A model generated the notes under the pieces. It did not search any database. It was not told the DNA's origin and was given only the letters and a program-made list of their open reading frames with translations. Below are positions 24,876 through 33,721 of a stretch of 64,000 bases of DNA, one piece after another. Each line of letters opens with the position of its first letter. Positions within the stretch are counted from its first letter, which is position 1. This DNA comes from Microbacterium sulfonylureivorans. Lineage in GTDB: Bacteria > Actinomycetota > Actinomycetes > Actinomycetales > Microbacteriaceae. The stretch is taken from the NCBI RefSeq assembly GCF_003999995.1, contig NZ_RJAD01000001.1, positions 1,860,001 through 1,924,000 on the forward strand, read 5' to 3'. The position numbers and the translations under genes were made by a program.

Positions 24876-26363
24876 TCAGTGGTTGCTCGGGAACCCGAGG
24901 TCGACCTGCGAGGGGGTGTGGTCGGGCCAGCGGGTGGTGACGACCTTGGACCGCGTGTAGAAGTGCACCGACTCCGGCCCGTAGATGTGCGAGTCGCCGA
25001 AGAGCGAGTTCTTCCACCCGCCGAACGAGTACGCGCCGACCGGCACGGGGATCGGCACGTTGATGCCCACCATGCCCACCTCGATGTCGACCTCGAACTG
25101 CCGGGCGGTGCCGCCGTCGCGGGTGAAGATCGCGGTGCCGTTGGCGTACGCGTTGGCGTTGATGAGGTCGACCGCCTCCGCGTAGGTCTCGACGCGCACG
25201 ACCGAGAGCACGGGGCCGAAGATCTCGTCGTCGTACACCTTCATGCCGGGCGTGACGTGGTCGACGAGCGAGACGCCGATGAAGAACCCGTCGGAGTCGA
25301 AGTGCTTCGTCGTGCCGTCGATCACGACCGTGGCGCCCTCGGCAGCAGCGCCGGTGACGTACGAGGCGACCTTGTCGCGGTGCTCGCGGGTGATCAGCGG
25401 CCCCATCTCCGAGGCCGGGTCGGTGCCCGCGCCGATCTTCAGCTCGGCCACGCGCTCCGCGACCTTGGCCACGAGCGCGTCGGCGACGTCGTCACCGACG
25501 GCGACGAGCACCGACACGGCCATGCAGCGCTCGCCGGCCGAACCGTATGCTGCCGAGACGGCGGCGTCGGCAGCGGCGTCGAGGTCGGCATCCGCCATCA
25601 CGACCATGTGGTTCTTGGCGCCGCCGAGGGCCTGCACGCGCTTGCCCTGCGCCGTGGCGCGCTGGTAGATCGAGCGCGCGACGGGGGTCGAGCCGACGAA
25701 GCTGACGGCACGGACGTCGGGGGAGTCGATGATGGCGTCGACGGCCTCCTTGTCGCCGTGGACCACGTTGAGCACCCCGGCCGGCAGCCCGGCCTCCTCG
25801 TACAGCTTCGCGAGGAACACAGACGCGCTCGGGTCCTTCTCGCTCGGCTTCAGCACGACCGTGTTGCCGCACGCGATGGCGGATGCCGTCATCCACAGCG
25901 GGACCATCACGGGGAAGTTGAACGGCGTGATCGCGCCCACCACGCCCACGGGCTGCTTGACCGAGTGCACGTCGACGCCCCGCGCGACCTGCTCGCTGCG
26001 CTCGCCCTTGAGCAGGTGCACCAGCCCGGCCGCGAACTCGATGTTCTCGATGCCTCGGCTGATCTCGCCCTTCGCGTCGGAGAGCACCTTGCCGTGCTCG
26101 GCCGTGATGATCGCGGCGAGCTCGTCCTGACGCTCGACGAGCAGCTGGCGCAGGCGGAAGAACACGTCGGCGCGCTTGATCAGCCCCGTCGCACGCCACC
26201 CCGGGAGTGCCGCCTTGGCGGCGGCGATGGCCAGCTCGACCTCCGCGCTCGTGGCGAAGGCGACCTCCCTCTGCACGGCGCCCGTCGCCGGGTCGAACAC
26301 GCGGCCGGTGCGGTGGCTGCTGCCGGTCTCGCGACCGTCGACGAGGTGGCGGATGAGGCTCAT
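24876..26363 (-). CDS. mmsA: CoA-acylating (methyl)malonate-semialdehyde dehydrogenase
   Basis: The 495-residue ALDH-superfamily enzyme has the MmsA/IolA features: PFNFPVMVPLWM, the nucleotide-fold FVGSTPVAR, and the catalytic Cys in SAGERCMAVS. It lacks the general-base Glu context of ordinary ALDHs, as the CoA-acylating group does. It converts malonate or methylmalonate semialdehyde to acetyl- or propionyl-CoA with NAD+ and CoA. It is the first gene of a two-gene operon with the aminotransferase and is divergent from pucR. A candidate operator lies 26 nt before its ATG. A second, related gene occupies the right edge of the window. Confidence 0.93.
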   Translation of the reverse strand: MSLIRHLVDGRETGSSHRTGRVFDPATGAVQREVAFATSAEVELAIAAAKAALPGWRATGLIKRADVFFRLRQLLVERQDELAAIITAEHGKVLSDAKGEISRGIENIEFAAGLVHLLKGERSEQVARGVDVHSVKQPVGVVGAITPFNFPVMVPLWMTASAIACGNTVVLKPSEKDPSASVFLAKLYEEAGLPAGVLNVVHGDKEAVDAIIDSPDVRAVSFVGSTPVARSIYQRATAQGKRVQALGGAKNHMVVMADADLDAAADAAVSAAYGSAGERCMAVSVLVAVGDDVADALVAKVAERVAELKIGAGTDPASEMGPLITREHRDKVASYVTGAAAEGATVVIDGTTKHFDSDGFFIGVSLVDHVTPGMKVYDDEIFGPVLSVVRVETYAEAVDLINANAYANGTAIFTRDGGTARQFEVDIEVGMVGINVPIPVPVGAYSFGGWKNSLFGDSHIYGPESVHFYTRSKVVTTRWPDHTPSQVDLGFPSNH

Positions 26364-26388
26364 GAAGGGCTCCTGAAAGGGGTGTCCG

Positions 26389-26500
26389 GACAGATCGACC
26401 GGAGTGGTCTAGGCTGTGTGGGACCCAGCCTGGCAGAGCAGAAAGGGTGGCAACGGTGCCCGACCGTCGCGAAGATCGAATGAACCAGACGGATCGTCCG
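26389..26500 (+). promoter_or_regulatory. Candidate PucR sites in the mmsA-pucR intergenic/5' region
   Basis: GACAGATCGACCG (26389-26401) lies between the divergent mmsA and pucR starts, and GACGGATCGTCCG (26488-26500) lies in the first codons of pucR. Each differs at one position from GACAGATCGTCCG, found twice upstream of potA. The first site extends to a 15/16 match with 36283-36298. Confidence 0.5.
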
Positions 26501-28120
26501 ATCGACAGATCAGCCCAGGAGACCCTCCCGACGGTGCGTGAGGTGATCTCCCTCGACGCCGTCGTCCAGGGCGTCCCGGAGGTGCTCGTCGGCGACGACG
26601 CCCTCGACGCGCGGGTGCGCTGGCTGCACGTCTCCGACAGCGCCGGCGTGGCCCGCCTGCTCGACGGCGGCGAGCTGCTGCTGTCGACCGGGTCCTCCTG
26701 GCCCGAAGATCCCGCCGACCTCCGCCGGTTCGTCGGAGAGCTCGCCGACGCCGGGCTCTCGGGTCTCATCCTCGAGCTCGGCACGCACTACCGCTACGTC
26801 CCCGCGGTGCTCGCCGAGGCGGCCCGCGAGCGCGGGCTCGCATTCATCGTGCTCCACCGCGAGCTGAAGTTCGTCACGATCACCGAAGCCGTCCACGGCC
26901 GGATCATCGCCGGTCAGACCGACGCTCTGCGCGCACGAGACGAGGTGCGTGAGCGCTTCACCGCCCTCGTGCTGCGCGGGTCGCCGGCGGACTTCATCGT
27001 GCACCAGCTGGCCCAGACCCTCGGCGCCCCGGTGATCCTGGAGAACCGCGGGCACGAGGTCGTCGCGGCCGAGGTGCCCCTCGCGCTCGAGGAGGAGCTG
27101 TTCACCGAGTGGGAGCTGCGCTCCCGGTCCGCCCACCGCCGCGCCGAACAGCGGCGCGAGCGCGCAGCGGTGCCGGGACCCGAGGACTGGCTCATCGTGC
27201 CCGTCGAGGCGCGAGGCATCCGCTGGGGCACCCTCATCGCGCTTCCGGGACCCGACCATGCCGCCGGTCGCACGGCCGTGCTCGAGCAGGGAGCGATCGC
27301 GCTCGCGGTCGGCCGCCTCGCCGACGGCGAGTCCGACGAGTGGGGCCGGATCGGCCGCCGCCGGCTGATCGACGGACTGCTCTCCGGGCGCTTCGCGGGA
27401 GCGGGCGGGGCCGCCGCCCGGCTCGAGGCCGCCGGTCTGCCCCTGCGCACCGCGACGCTGTACGGCATCGTCGTGTCGGGTGGCGTCGTGCCGGCGGAGC
27501 GAGCGGATGCCGCGGCTCGCGCCCTCCGCGGCCGGACGGTCGCCGGATCGGCGCCCGACGGCGTCGCCGCGCCCGCGACGGCGATGCTGCTCTCGGTGCC
27601 CGCAGACACCGTGTTCGACGATGCCGCGGCCGTCTCGTTCGCGGCGGCGCTCGTCGAGCCGGGAGGCGACGCCGACCGGATGACCGTCTCGGTCGGGCGC
27701 GCGGCCGAAGGACTCGATGCCGCGCTCGCCTCGCTTCACGACGCCGTCGACCTCGCCCGCGGACGCCGTCGCCGCACCGGCAAGGGGCCGCACCTGCGCC
27801 GTGCCGAGAACCGGCCGCTCGTCCAGCTCGTCACCGCGCTGCGCGACGACCATCGCGTGCTCGAGCACGGGGAGCGGATGCTCGCCCCGCTGATCGTGCA
27901 CGACCTGACGCGCGGCGGCGACCTGCTCGACGTGCTGGAGGCGATGCTGGCGCATCCGGGCAACCGGACGGCCGCGGCATCCGCGTCCCACCTGTCCCGT
28001 TCGGTGTTCTACCAGCGGATCGCGCTCATCGAGGAGCTCCTCGGCGTCGATCTCGACGACGGCGAGACGCAGACCGCGCTTCACATCGCGCTGCTGGTCC
28101 GGCGCTCCGCGGGGCGCTGA
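26456..28120 (+). CDS. PucR-family transcriptional regulator
   Basis: The regulator has about 554 residues. The N-terminal PucR domain (about 20-140; ARLLDGGELLLSTGSSWPED) is followed by a degenerate GGDEF-like middle and a C-terminal helix-turn-helix (about 490-545; HPGNRTAAASASHLSRSVFY). PucR proteins commonly activate purine, polyamine or amino-acid catabolic genes. It is divergent from the mmsA-aminotransferase pair, and its likely targets share a motif with the potA upstream region. GTG 26456 has AAAGGG (26442-26447) at 8-nt spacing; GTG 26447 and ATG 26480 are alternatives. Confidence 0.9.
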   Translation: MPDRREDRMNQTDRPIDRSAQETLPTVREVISLDAVVQGVPEVLVGDDALDARVRWLHVSDSAGVARLLDGGELLLSTGSSWPEDPADLRRFVGELADAGLSGLILELGTHYRYVPAVLAEAARERGLAFIVLHRELKFVTITEAVHGRIIAGQTDALRARDEVRERFTALVLRGSPADFIVHQLAQTLGAPVILENRGHEVVAAEVPLALEEELFTEWELRSRSAHRRAEQRRERAAVPGPEDWLIVPVEARGIRWGTLIALPGPDHAAGRTAVLEQGAIALAVGRLADGESDEWGRIGRRRLIDGLLSGRFAGAGGAAARLEAAGLPLRTATLYGIVVSGGVVPAERADAAARALRGRTVAGSAPDGVAAPATAMLLSVPADTVFDDAAAVSFAAALVEPGGDADRMTVSVGRAAEGLDAALASLHDAVDLARGRRRRTGKGPHLRRAENRPLVQLVTALRDDHRVLEHGERMLAPLIVHDLTRGGDLLDVLEAMLAHPGNRTAAASASHLSRSVFYQRIALIEELLGVDLDDGETQTALHIALLVRRSAGR

Positions 28121-28260
28121 CCCGAGCGCACTCCGCCCGATGCCGGCGGGCGCCGACGTTCCACAATCAGGAGAAACGCCGCGCCGTCACCTCAGGACCA
28201 TGGGTGGGGCCGGCTTCTGGATCTGGAACGCTCCTGGGCAGCTCCCGGCACGGAGGGCCG

Positions 28261-28611
28261 CTATGGCGCGATGCAGACCTTGCGGAGGGTCTCGCGCACG
28301 GTCCAGACCGTGCGCATCCCCGCCTCGAGGCGGACGATCGACCCCGGTCGCAGCTCGATCGCCGGCAGTGCGGCGTCGTCGAACTCCACGGTCGCGTCGC
28401 CCGCGAGCACGACGAACACCTCGTCGGCCTCGACGTCGCGCATCGCGCCGGCGGTCATCTCCCACACGCCGATCGAGCGGCCGGACGCCTCGTCCAACTC
28501 GACGTACCGGGTCGCGGGCGCTCCCGCCACGACCTGGTCGTCGTCGACGGGCTCGTACGCGACCGGAAGGTGCGCGGCATCCGTCACCGTCCCCGCGCTC
28601 AGGCGGGTCAT
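28261..28611 (-). CDS. Cupin-domain protein
   Basis: The 116-residue single-domain cupin (cupin_3/DUF861-like) shows the two barrel motifs around GVWEMTAGAMRDVEADEVFV and LRPGSIVRLEAGMRTVW. The typical His metal ligands are largely absent, so catalysis is uncertain. Its ATG overlaps the stop of the FAD oxidoreductase by 4 nt (ATGA), so it is the last gene of the seven-gene pot operon. Similar small cupins accompany amine-catabolism enzymes. The 140 nt between it and the convergent pucR end show no gene. Confidence 0.82.
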   Translation of the reverse strand: MTRLSAGTVTDAAHLPVAYEPVDDDQVVAGAPATRYVELDEASGRSIGVWEMTAGAMRDVEADEVFVVLAGDATVEFDDAALPAIELRPGSIVRLEAGMRTVWTVRETLRKVCIAP

Positions 28612-30044
28612 GAGTCGAACCCCAGCCCGAGGGCGTCGAGGGTCTTCAGCAGCACGTTGCGTCGGCCGCGGTCGTGGTCGGCGCGGTCGAGCGACCACCG
28701 GGTCGCGTTGATGCCCATCGCGGCGGCCGGCTCTGGCGGGAACGGCAGCGGGCGCCTGCGCACCATCTCCAGCTCGGTGCGCTCGGTGCGCTCGCCCGAC
28801 AGCATATCGAGCATCACGTCGGCGGCGAAGCGGGTCGCGGCGACGCCGAGCCCGGTGAAGCCCGCGGCGTAGGCGATCCGGCCCTTGCGCGCCGTTCCGA
28901 AGAACGCGCAGAACTGCGTCGACGTGTCGATGGCGCCCGCCCACTTATGGGTGAATCGCAGGCCCTCGAGCTGTGGGAACGTCGTGAAGAAGTGGCTCGC
29001 GAGCCGCTCGAAGGTCTCGGGACGCTCCTCGTACTGCGAGCGGACGCGGCGCCCGTAGTGGTAGACGGCATCGTAGCCGCCGAACAGCACGCGGTTGTCG
29101 CGGCTGAGGCGGTAGTAGTGGAACTGGTTCGCCAGATCGCTGATCCCCTGACGGTCGCCCCAGCCGATCTCGTCGAGCTGGTCGTCCGTGAGGGGCTCGG
29201 TCATCAGCACGTAGTCGTAGACCGGCACGGTCATGAGCCGGTTGCGCTTGAGGATCGAGGGGAACACGTTCGTCGCGAGCGCGACCCGCTTCGCAGTGAT
29301 GCGGCCGTGGGTCGTCACGACCTTGACGGACTCGCCCGCCTCGTCGATCGCGTGGACCGGCGATCCCTCGAAGATCTCCACGCCGGCCTCCTCGGCGGCG
29401 CGGGCGAGGCCGGACGCGAGCTTGCCGGGGTGCACGAGCGCGGTCGACTCGGTCTCCCACACGGCGCCGAGATACGTCGGAGAGGCGATGGATGCCTGGA
29501 TCTCGGCCTGGGTGAGGCGCTTCACGGAGTCGTCGCCGCGGGCCGCGGCATCCGCCGCCCAGTCGTCGAGCCATTCGATCTGGTGCGGCTCGGTGGCGAC
29601 GCCGAGCGAACCGGTGCGCTCCCAGTCGGCGTCGATGCCGTAGCGGGCGATGTCTTCGCCCATCGCGTCGAGGTTCGCGAGACCCAGCTCGTCGAGACGG
29701 TCGATCTCGGTGGGCCAGCGGCTCAGGCCGTTGTCGCGGCCGTGCGTGAGGCTCGCCTCGCAGAAGCCGCCGTTGCGACCGGACGCCGCCCAGCCGACCG
29801 TGCGCGCCTCCACCACGACGACCCGGCTCCCGGGGTCGCGGCGCTTCGCCTGGAGCGCGGTCCACAGGCCGGTATACCCGGCGCCGACGACCACGAGGTC
29901 GGCCGTCGACTCGGCCGGCACGCGGGGCCGCGTGGGCGGCTCGGGCAGGTCGTCGAGCCAGAACACGCTCTGACGCGCCTGCGCGAGGCTGTGCTGGATG
30001 GCGGATGCTGCCGGCCGCTGTCGTTCGAAGACGGTCGTGCCCAC
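28608..30044 (-). CDS. FAD-dependent amine oxidase (DAO family, PuuB/OrdL-like)
   Basis: The 478-residue flavoprotein has a dinucleotide-binding motif VVVGAGYTGLWTALQAKRR at about residue 50, followed by the family-specific GWAASGRNGGFCE and a C-terminal FAD-contact region (AYAAGFTGLGVAATRFAADV). It resembles gamma-glutamylputrescine oxidases and related DadA-like enzymes that oxidise a primary or secondary amine to an aldehyde plus H2O2. GTG 30042-30044 follows a GGAAG site at 8-nt spacing. It lies downstream of a polyamine-type importer, so an imported amine is the probable substrate. The exact substrate is not determinable. Confidence 0.88.
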   Translation of the reverse strand: MGTTVFERQRPAASAIQHSLAQARQSVFWLDDLPEPPTRPRVPAESTADLVVVGAGYTGLWTALQAKRRDPGSRVVVVEARTVGWAASGRNGGFCEASLTHGRDNGLSRWPTEIDRLDELGLANLDAMGEDIARYGIDADWERTGSLGVATEPHQIEWLDDWAADAAARGDDSVKRLTQAEIQASIASPTYLGAVWETESTALVHPGKLASGLARAAEEAGVEIFEGSPVHAIDEAGESVKVVTTHGRITAKRVALATNVFPSILKRNRLMTVPVYDYVLMTEPLTDDQLDEIGWGDRQGISDLANQFHYYRLSRDNRVLFGGYDAVYHYGRRVRSQYEERPETFERLASHFFTTFPQLEGLRFTHKWAGAIDTSTQFCAFFGTARKGRIAYAAGFTGLGVAATRFAADVMLDMLSGERTERTELEMVRRRPLPFPPEPAAAMGINATRWSLDRADHDRGRRNVLLKTLDALGLGFDS

Positions 30045-30147
30045 GGGTATCACTTCCCTGTTCGGTCGTTGTTCCCATCCTCGCCGCGCGCGCCGAGGCA
30101 CGCGAGCCCCGGCCTGTCGCGAACCCGGCGACCCACCGGACGGCCTG

Positions 30148-31803
30148 TCAGGCGTCGGGCGCCGCGTACACGCGCTGTCCTTCGACATAGGTCTGCAGCA
30201 CGCGGGTCGCGCCGATCTCGTCCACCGGGCGATCGAAGGGATCGCGATCGAGCACCACGAGGTCGGCGTGCTTGCCGAGCTCGACGGTGCCGGTCGTCTC
30301 CTCGAGGTGGTTCACCCAGGCCGACCCGGCGGTGTACGCGGTGAGCGACGTCGCGAGGTCGATCGCCTGCTCCGGGAGGAACGCCTCGTACTCGCCCTCC
30401 TCGTGCCCGGGCGCGGCGATGCGGTTGACGGCGACGTGAATCGCTGCGAGCGGGTCGGGCGTCGACACCGACCAGTCGCTCCCGGCGGCGAGCACGGCGC
30501 CGGCGCGGAGCAGGTCGCCGAACGGGTACTGCCACGCATCGCGCGGCGAGCCCAGGAAGGGCAGGGTGAGATCGACCATCTGCGGCTCGAGGGCGGCCCA
30601 CAGCGACTGCATGTTCGCGGCGACGTCGAGCTCGCGGAAGCGGGGGATGTCTTCGGGGTGGACGACCTGGATATGCGCGATGTGGTGTCGGTTGTCGCCG
30701 CGGCCGTTGCGGGCGATCGCGTGCTCGACCGCGTCGAGGCACTCGCGGACGGCGCGGTCTCCGATGGCATGGAAGTGCACCTGGAAGCCCTCGGCGTCGA
30801 GGAGCGGCACGGCCTCGTTGAGGATCTCGGGCGGGACGAACGAGATGCCCGAGTTGTCGGTGAAGTGGCCGTGCCCGTCGCAGTAAGGCTCGAGCATCGC
30901 GGCGGTGAAGTTCTCGGCCACCCCGTCCTGCATGACCTTCACGCTCGTCGCGGCGAAGCGGCCGCCGCGGTAGCGCTCGCGGCGTTCGAGGATCGAGGGG
31001 ATCTGCTCGAGGCCCCGCGTGCGGTCCCACCAGATCGCGCCGACGACGCGGGCGGTCAGCGTGCCGTCCGCCGCGGCCCGGAGGTACGCCGGTGCGGGGT
31101 CGCCGGCGTCGCCGTACGACCCGACGATCGCGTCCTGCCAGGCCGTGACCCCGTACGAGTGCAGGTACCGCTGTCCGACGAGGAGGGCCTCCGTCAGCCG
31201 CTCCAGCGGCTCCTCCGGCAGGTGCCGGTTGACGAGACCCATCGCGCCCTCGTGCAGCGTGCCCGACGGGCGGCCGCCGGCATCGCGCTCGATGCGGCCG
31301 TCGGCCGGATCGGGGGTGTCGCGGTCGATGCCGGCGAGGCGCAGCGCGGCGGAGTTGACCCATGCCCCGTGGCCGTCGCGATTGGGGAAGAACGCCGGAC
31401 GATCGGGCACGACGGCGTCGAGTGCGGCGGCGGTCGGCGTGCCGCCGGGGAACGCCGACATCTGCCACCCGCCGCCGAGGACCCACTCATCGTGCGGGTG
31501 ATCGGCGGCGTATGCGCCGATGGCCTCGAGGTACTCCGCGGCGGTCCCGAGACCGGCGAGGTCGCAGCGCAGCATGTCGAGCCCGCCCCAGACCGGATGC
31601 ACGTGCGCGTCCTGGAACCCCGGCAGCAGCATCCGCCCGCGCAGATCCACGAGCTCGGTCTTCGGGCCGACGAGGTCATGGACCTCGTCGCCGCCGACCG
31701 CGACGATGCGCCCGCCCGACACGGCCACGGCGCTCGCGCGCGAGCGGACCGTATTCGCCGTGAAGACGGGGCCGCCCGAGAAGACGAGGTCGGCGTAGGG
31801 CAT
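30148..31803 (-). CDS. Amidohydrolase 3 family protein (YtcJ-like)
   Basis: The 551-residue metal-dependent hydrolase has the family signatures FQDAHVHP (metal His pair, about residue 64), SVKVMQDGVAEN, HFHAIGDRAVRE and AAGSDWSVSTPDP (metal Asp). The family cleaves N-substituted amides or formamides, but most members are uncharacterised. ATG 31801-31803 has GGAGG 7 nt upstream. It is the fifth gene of the pot operon, between the PotC-like permease and the amine oxidase, so it may release an amine from an imported amide. A paralogue with the same motifs is at 45765-47444 beside a peptide-type importer. Confidence 0.88.
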   Translation of the reverse strand: MPYADLVFSGGPVFTANTVRSRASAVAVSGGRIVAVGGDEVHDLVGPKTELVDLRGRMLLPGFQDAHVHPVWGGLDMLRCDLAGLGTAAEYLEAIGAYAADHPHDEWVLGGGWQMSAFPGGTPTAAALDAVVPDRPAFFPNRDGHGAWVNSAALRLAGIDRDTPDPADGRIERDAGGRPSGTLHEGAMGLVNRHLPEEPLERLTEALLVGQRYLHSYGVTAWQDAIVGSYGDAGDPAPAYLRAAADGTLTARVVGAIWWDRTRGLEQIPSILERRERYRGGRFAATSVKVMQDGVAENFTAAMLEPYCDGHGHFTDNSGISFVPPEILNEAVPLLDAEGFQVHFHAIGDRAVRECLDAVEHAIARNGRGDNRHHIAHIQVVHPEDIPRFRELDVAANMQSLWAALEPQMVDLTLPFLGSPRDAWQYPFGDLLRAGAVLAAGSDWSVSTPDPLAAIHVAVNRIAAPGHEEGEYEAFLPEQAIDLATSLTAYTAGSAWVNHLEETTGTVELGKHADLVVLDRDPFDRPVDEIGATRVLQTYVEGQRVYAAPDA

Positions 31804-31865
31804 GGGGGTACCTCCGGTGTCGAGGGGACGGATGCCGCGCCACGGCCGTGCGGCGCAGGGGCGGG

Positions 31866-32783
31866 TCAGCCGCCGGTCATCGTGCGGGCGATCTGCGTCG
31901 CCGAGTCTCCTGCACGCTTGAGCACCAGCGCGACCAGGGCGAGGGCCACGAGAGTGAGCAGCAGCATGATCGTCGACACGGCCGCGATCTCGGGGCGCAG
32001 TCCCGAGCGCACCGCGCTCAGCACGTACACCGGCCACGGCGTCGTGCCCGAGACCTGCACGAAGGCCGCGACGATCGTGTTGTCGAGGCTCAGGGTGAAC
32101 GCCAGCAGGAAGCCGGCGAGCACGGCCGGCATCGCAAGGGCGAGCGTGACGCGGCGGAACGTCGTGATCGGCTTCGCGTAGAGGTCGGCCGACGCCTCTT
32201 CGAGATTCGCGTCCATGCCGACGAGGCGCGCGCGCACGATGTACGACACGACGGCGGTCGCGAACAGCGACGAGCCGATCGAGAGGCGCACGATGCCGTC
32301 GTTGAACATGCCGAGTCCGACGTCCTGGCCGAGGAACACCATCCAGGGCAGCAGCGCCACCGCGTCGACGATCTCGGGGGTGACCGACACGAGGAGGAGG
32401 AGCCCGAGGAACCACCACACCCACTTGCCGGGATGGCGCGCCATTGCGATGCCGGCGAGCGTGCCGAGCACGGTCGCGATGATCGCGGCGATGAACGCCG
32501 TGATCAGCGAGACGCGCACGGCGCTCTGGATCGCCGGCTTCTCGAGGATCGTGAGGAAGGCGTCGAAGCCGAAGCCGTCCCACGACACGAGCAGTCGCCC
32601 GGTGTTGAACGAGTAGATGACGATGACGATGATCGGCAGGAACAGGAAGAGCATGACGATCACGCCCCACACGGCGAACGCGACATCCGACCAGGAGCGG
32701 GTGGCCTTCGGCGCTTTGACGCGTGCGCCCGGCTGTGCTGCGGACTGAGCGCGGAGCATCGTCTCGGTCTCGGTGCTGGTCAT
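31866..32783 (-). CDS. potC: Polyamine-type ABC permease (PotC-like)
   Basis: The 305-residue protein has a cytoplasmic N-terminus (1-35), six membrane segments and the EAA-type loop EEASADLYAKPITTFRRVTL. The segment AFTLSLDNTIVAAFVQVSG is characteristic of PotC/PotI permeases. Its ATG overlaps the PotB-like stop by 4 nt. With the PotB-like partner it forms the channel for putrescine, spermidine or a related compound. The symbol is by similarity; the substrate is unproven. Confidence 0.88.
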   Translation of the reverse strand: MTSTETETMLRAQSAAQPGARVKAPKATRSWSDVAFAVWGVIVMLFLFLPIIVIVIYSFNTGRLLVSWDGFGFDAFLTILEKPAIQSAVRVSLITAFIAAIIATVLGTLAGIAMARHPGKWVWWFLGLLLLVSVTPEIVDAVALLPWMVFLGQDVGLGMFNDGIVRLSIGSSLFATAVVSYIVRARLVGMDANLEEASADLYAKPITTFRRVTLALAMPAVLAGFLLAFTLSLDNTIVAAFVQVSGTTPWPVYVLSAVRSGLRPEIAAVSTIMLLLTLVALALVALVLKRAGDSATQIARTMTGG

Positions 32784-33721
32784 GACGCCACCTCCGCGGG
32801 GGTCGTGGTCGCGGCATCCGCTCGCACCGACTCGGGAGCCGGCCCGAGCACGAGACGGCTGCGCATGCGCAACGGCAGCGTCGCGAGCCAGATGACGACG
32901 GCCGCGAAGCCGATCGTGAGCATGATCACGAGCATGAGCAGCACGGCCATCGCCGAGCCGAGCGCCCAGTTCTGTGCGGTCTGGAACTGGCTCGCGACGA
33001 GCTGGCCGACCATGTTGCCCTGTGCGCCGCCCAGCACGGTGGCCGTGATGTAATCGCCCATGAGCGGGATGAAGACGAGAAGCACGCCGGCGATGATGCC
33101 CGGCTGCGACAGTGGCAGCGTGACGCGGAAGAACGTCGTCCACTTGCCGGCGCCGAGGTCCTTCGACGCTTCACGCAGCGCCGGGCCGACGCGGTCGAAC
33201 GCGACGAACAGGGGCAGGATCATCAGCGGCAGGTAGTTGTAGACGACGCCGATGACCACGGCGGTCCTCGTGTACATCAGGGCCAGCGGCCCGTCCAGGA
33301 CGCCGATGCCCTGCAGGACCGTCGAGAGCCACCCCTCCGGGGCCAGGATGACCTGCCACCCGATCGTCCGGACGAGGAAGTTCGTCCAGAACGGCACCAG
33401 GACGAGGGCGATGAGGATGCCGCGGCGCGACGGGCGCACCTTGAAGGCCATCCAGTACGCGACCGGGGCCCCGATGAGGAAGCACAGGACCGTGCCGAGG
33501 ATGCCGACCCACAGCGTGTTCTGGAACGTCGCGAAGAACGTGGGCGAGAGGGCCTCGCCATAGCGGTCGAACGACAGGATGTCGGTCGCGTGCGTGCCGA
33601 ACACGCCGGGCTTGTACCCGAAGCTGAAGTACACGACCATCGCGACGGGGGCGACGAAGAAAAGCAGGAGCCACGCCCACGCCGGAGCGGCGAGCGCGGC
33701 CCCCGCAGAGCGACTACGCAC
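32780..33721 (-). CDS. potB: Polyamine-type ABC permease (PotB-like)
   Basis: The 313-residue membrane protein has six segments, and the EAA loop reads LREASKDLGAGKWTTFFRVTL. FIPLMGDYITATVLGG is a typical PotB/PotH stretch. It starts at a GTG overlapping the end of the potD-like gene by 8 nt and ends overlapping potC, so expression of the three is coupled. The extended C-terminal tail (about 30 residues) is polar and probably cytoplasmic. Confidence 0.88.
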   Translation of the reverse strand: MRSRSAGAALAAPAWAWLLLFFVAPVAMVVYFSFGYKPGVFGTHATDILSFDRYGEALSPTFFATFQNTLWVGILGTVLCFLIGAPVAYWMAFKVRPSRRGILIALVLVPFWTNFLVRTIGWQVILAPEGWLSTVLQGIGVLDGPLALMYTRTAVVIGVVYNYLPLMILPLFVAFDRVGPALREASKDLGAGKWTTFFRVTLPLSQPGIIAGVLLVFIPLMGDYITATVLGGAQGNMVGQLVASQFQTAQNWALGSAMAVLLMLVIMLTIGFAAVVIWLATLPLRMRSRLVLGPAPESVRADAATTTPAEVAS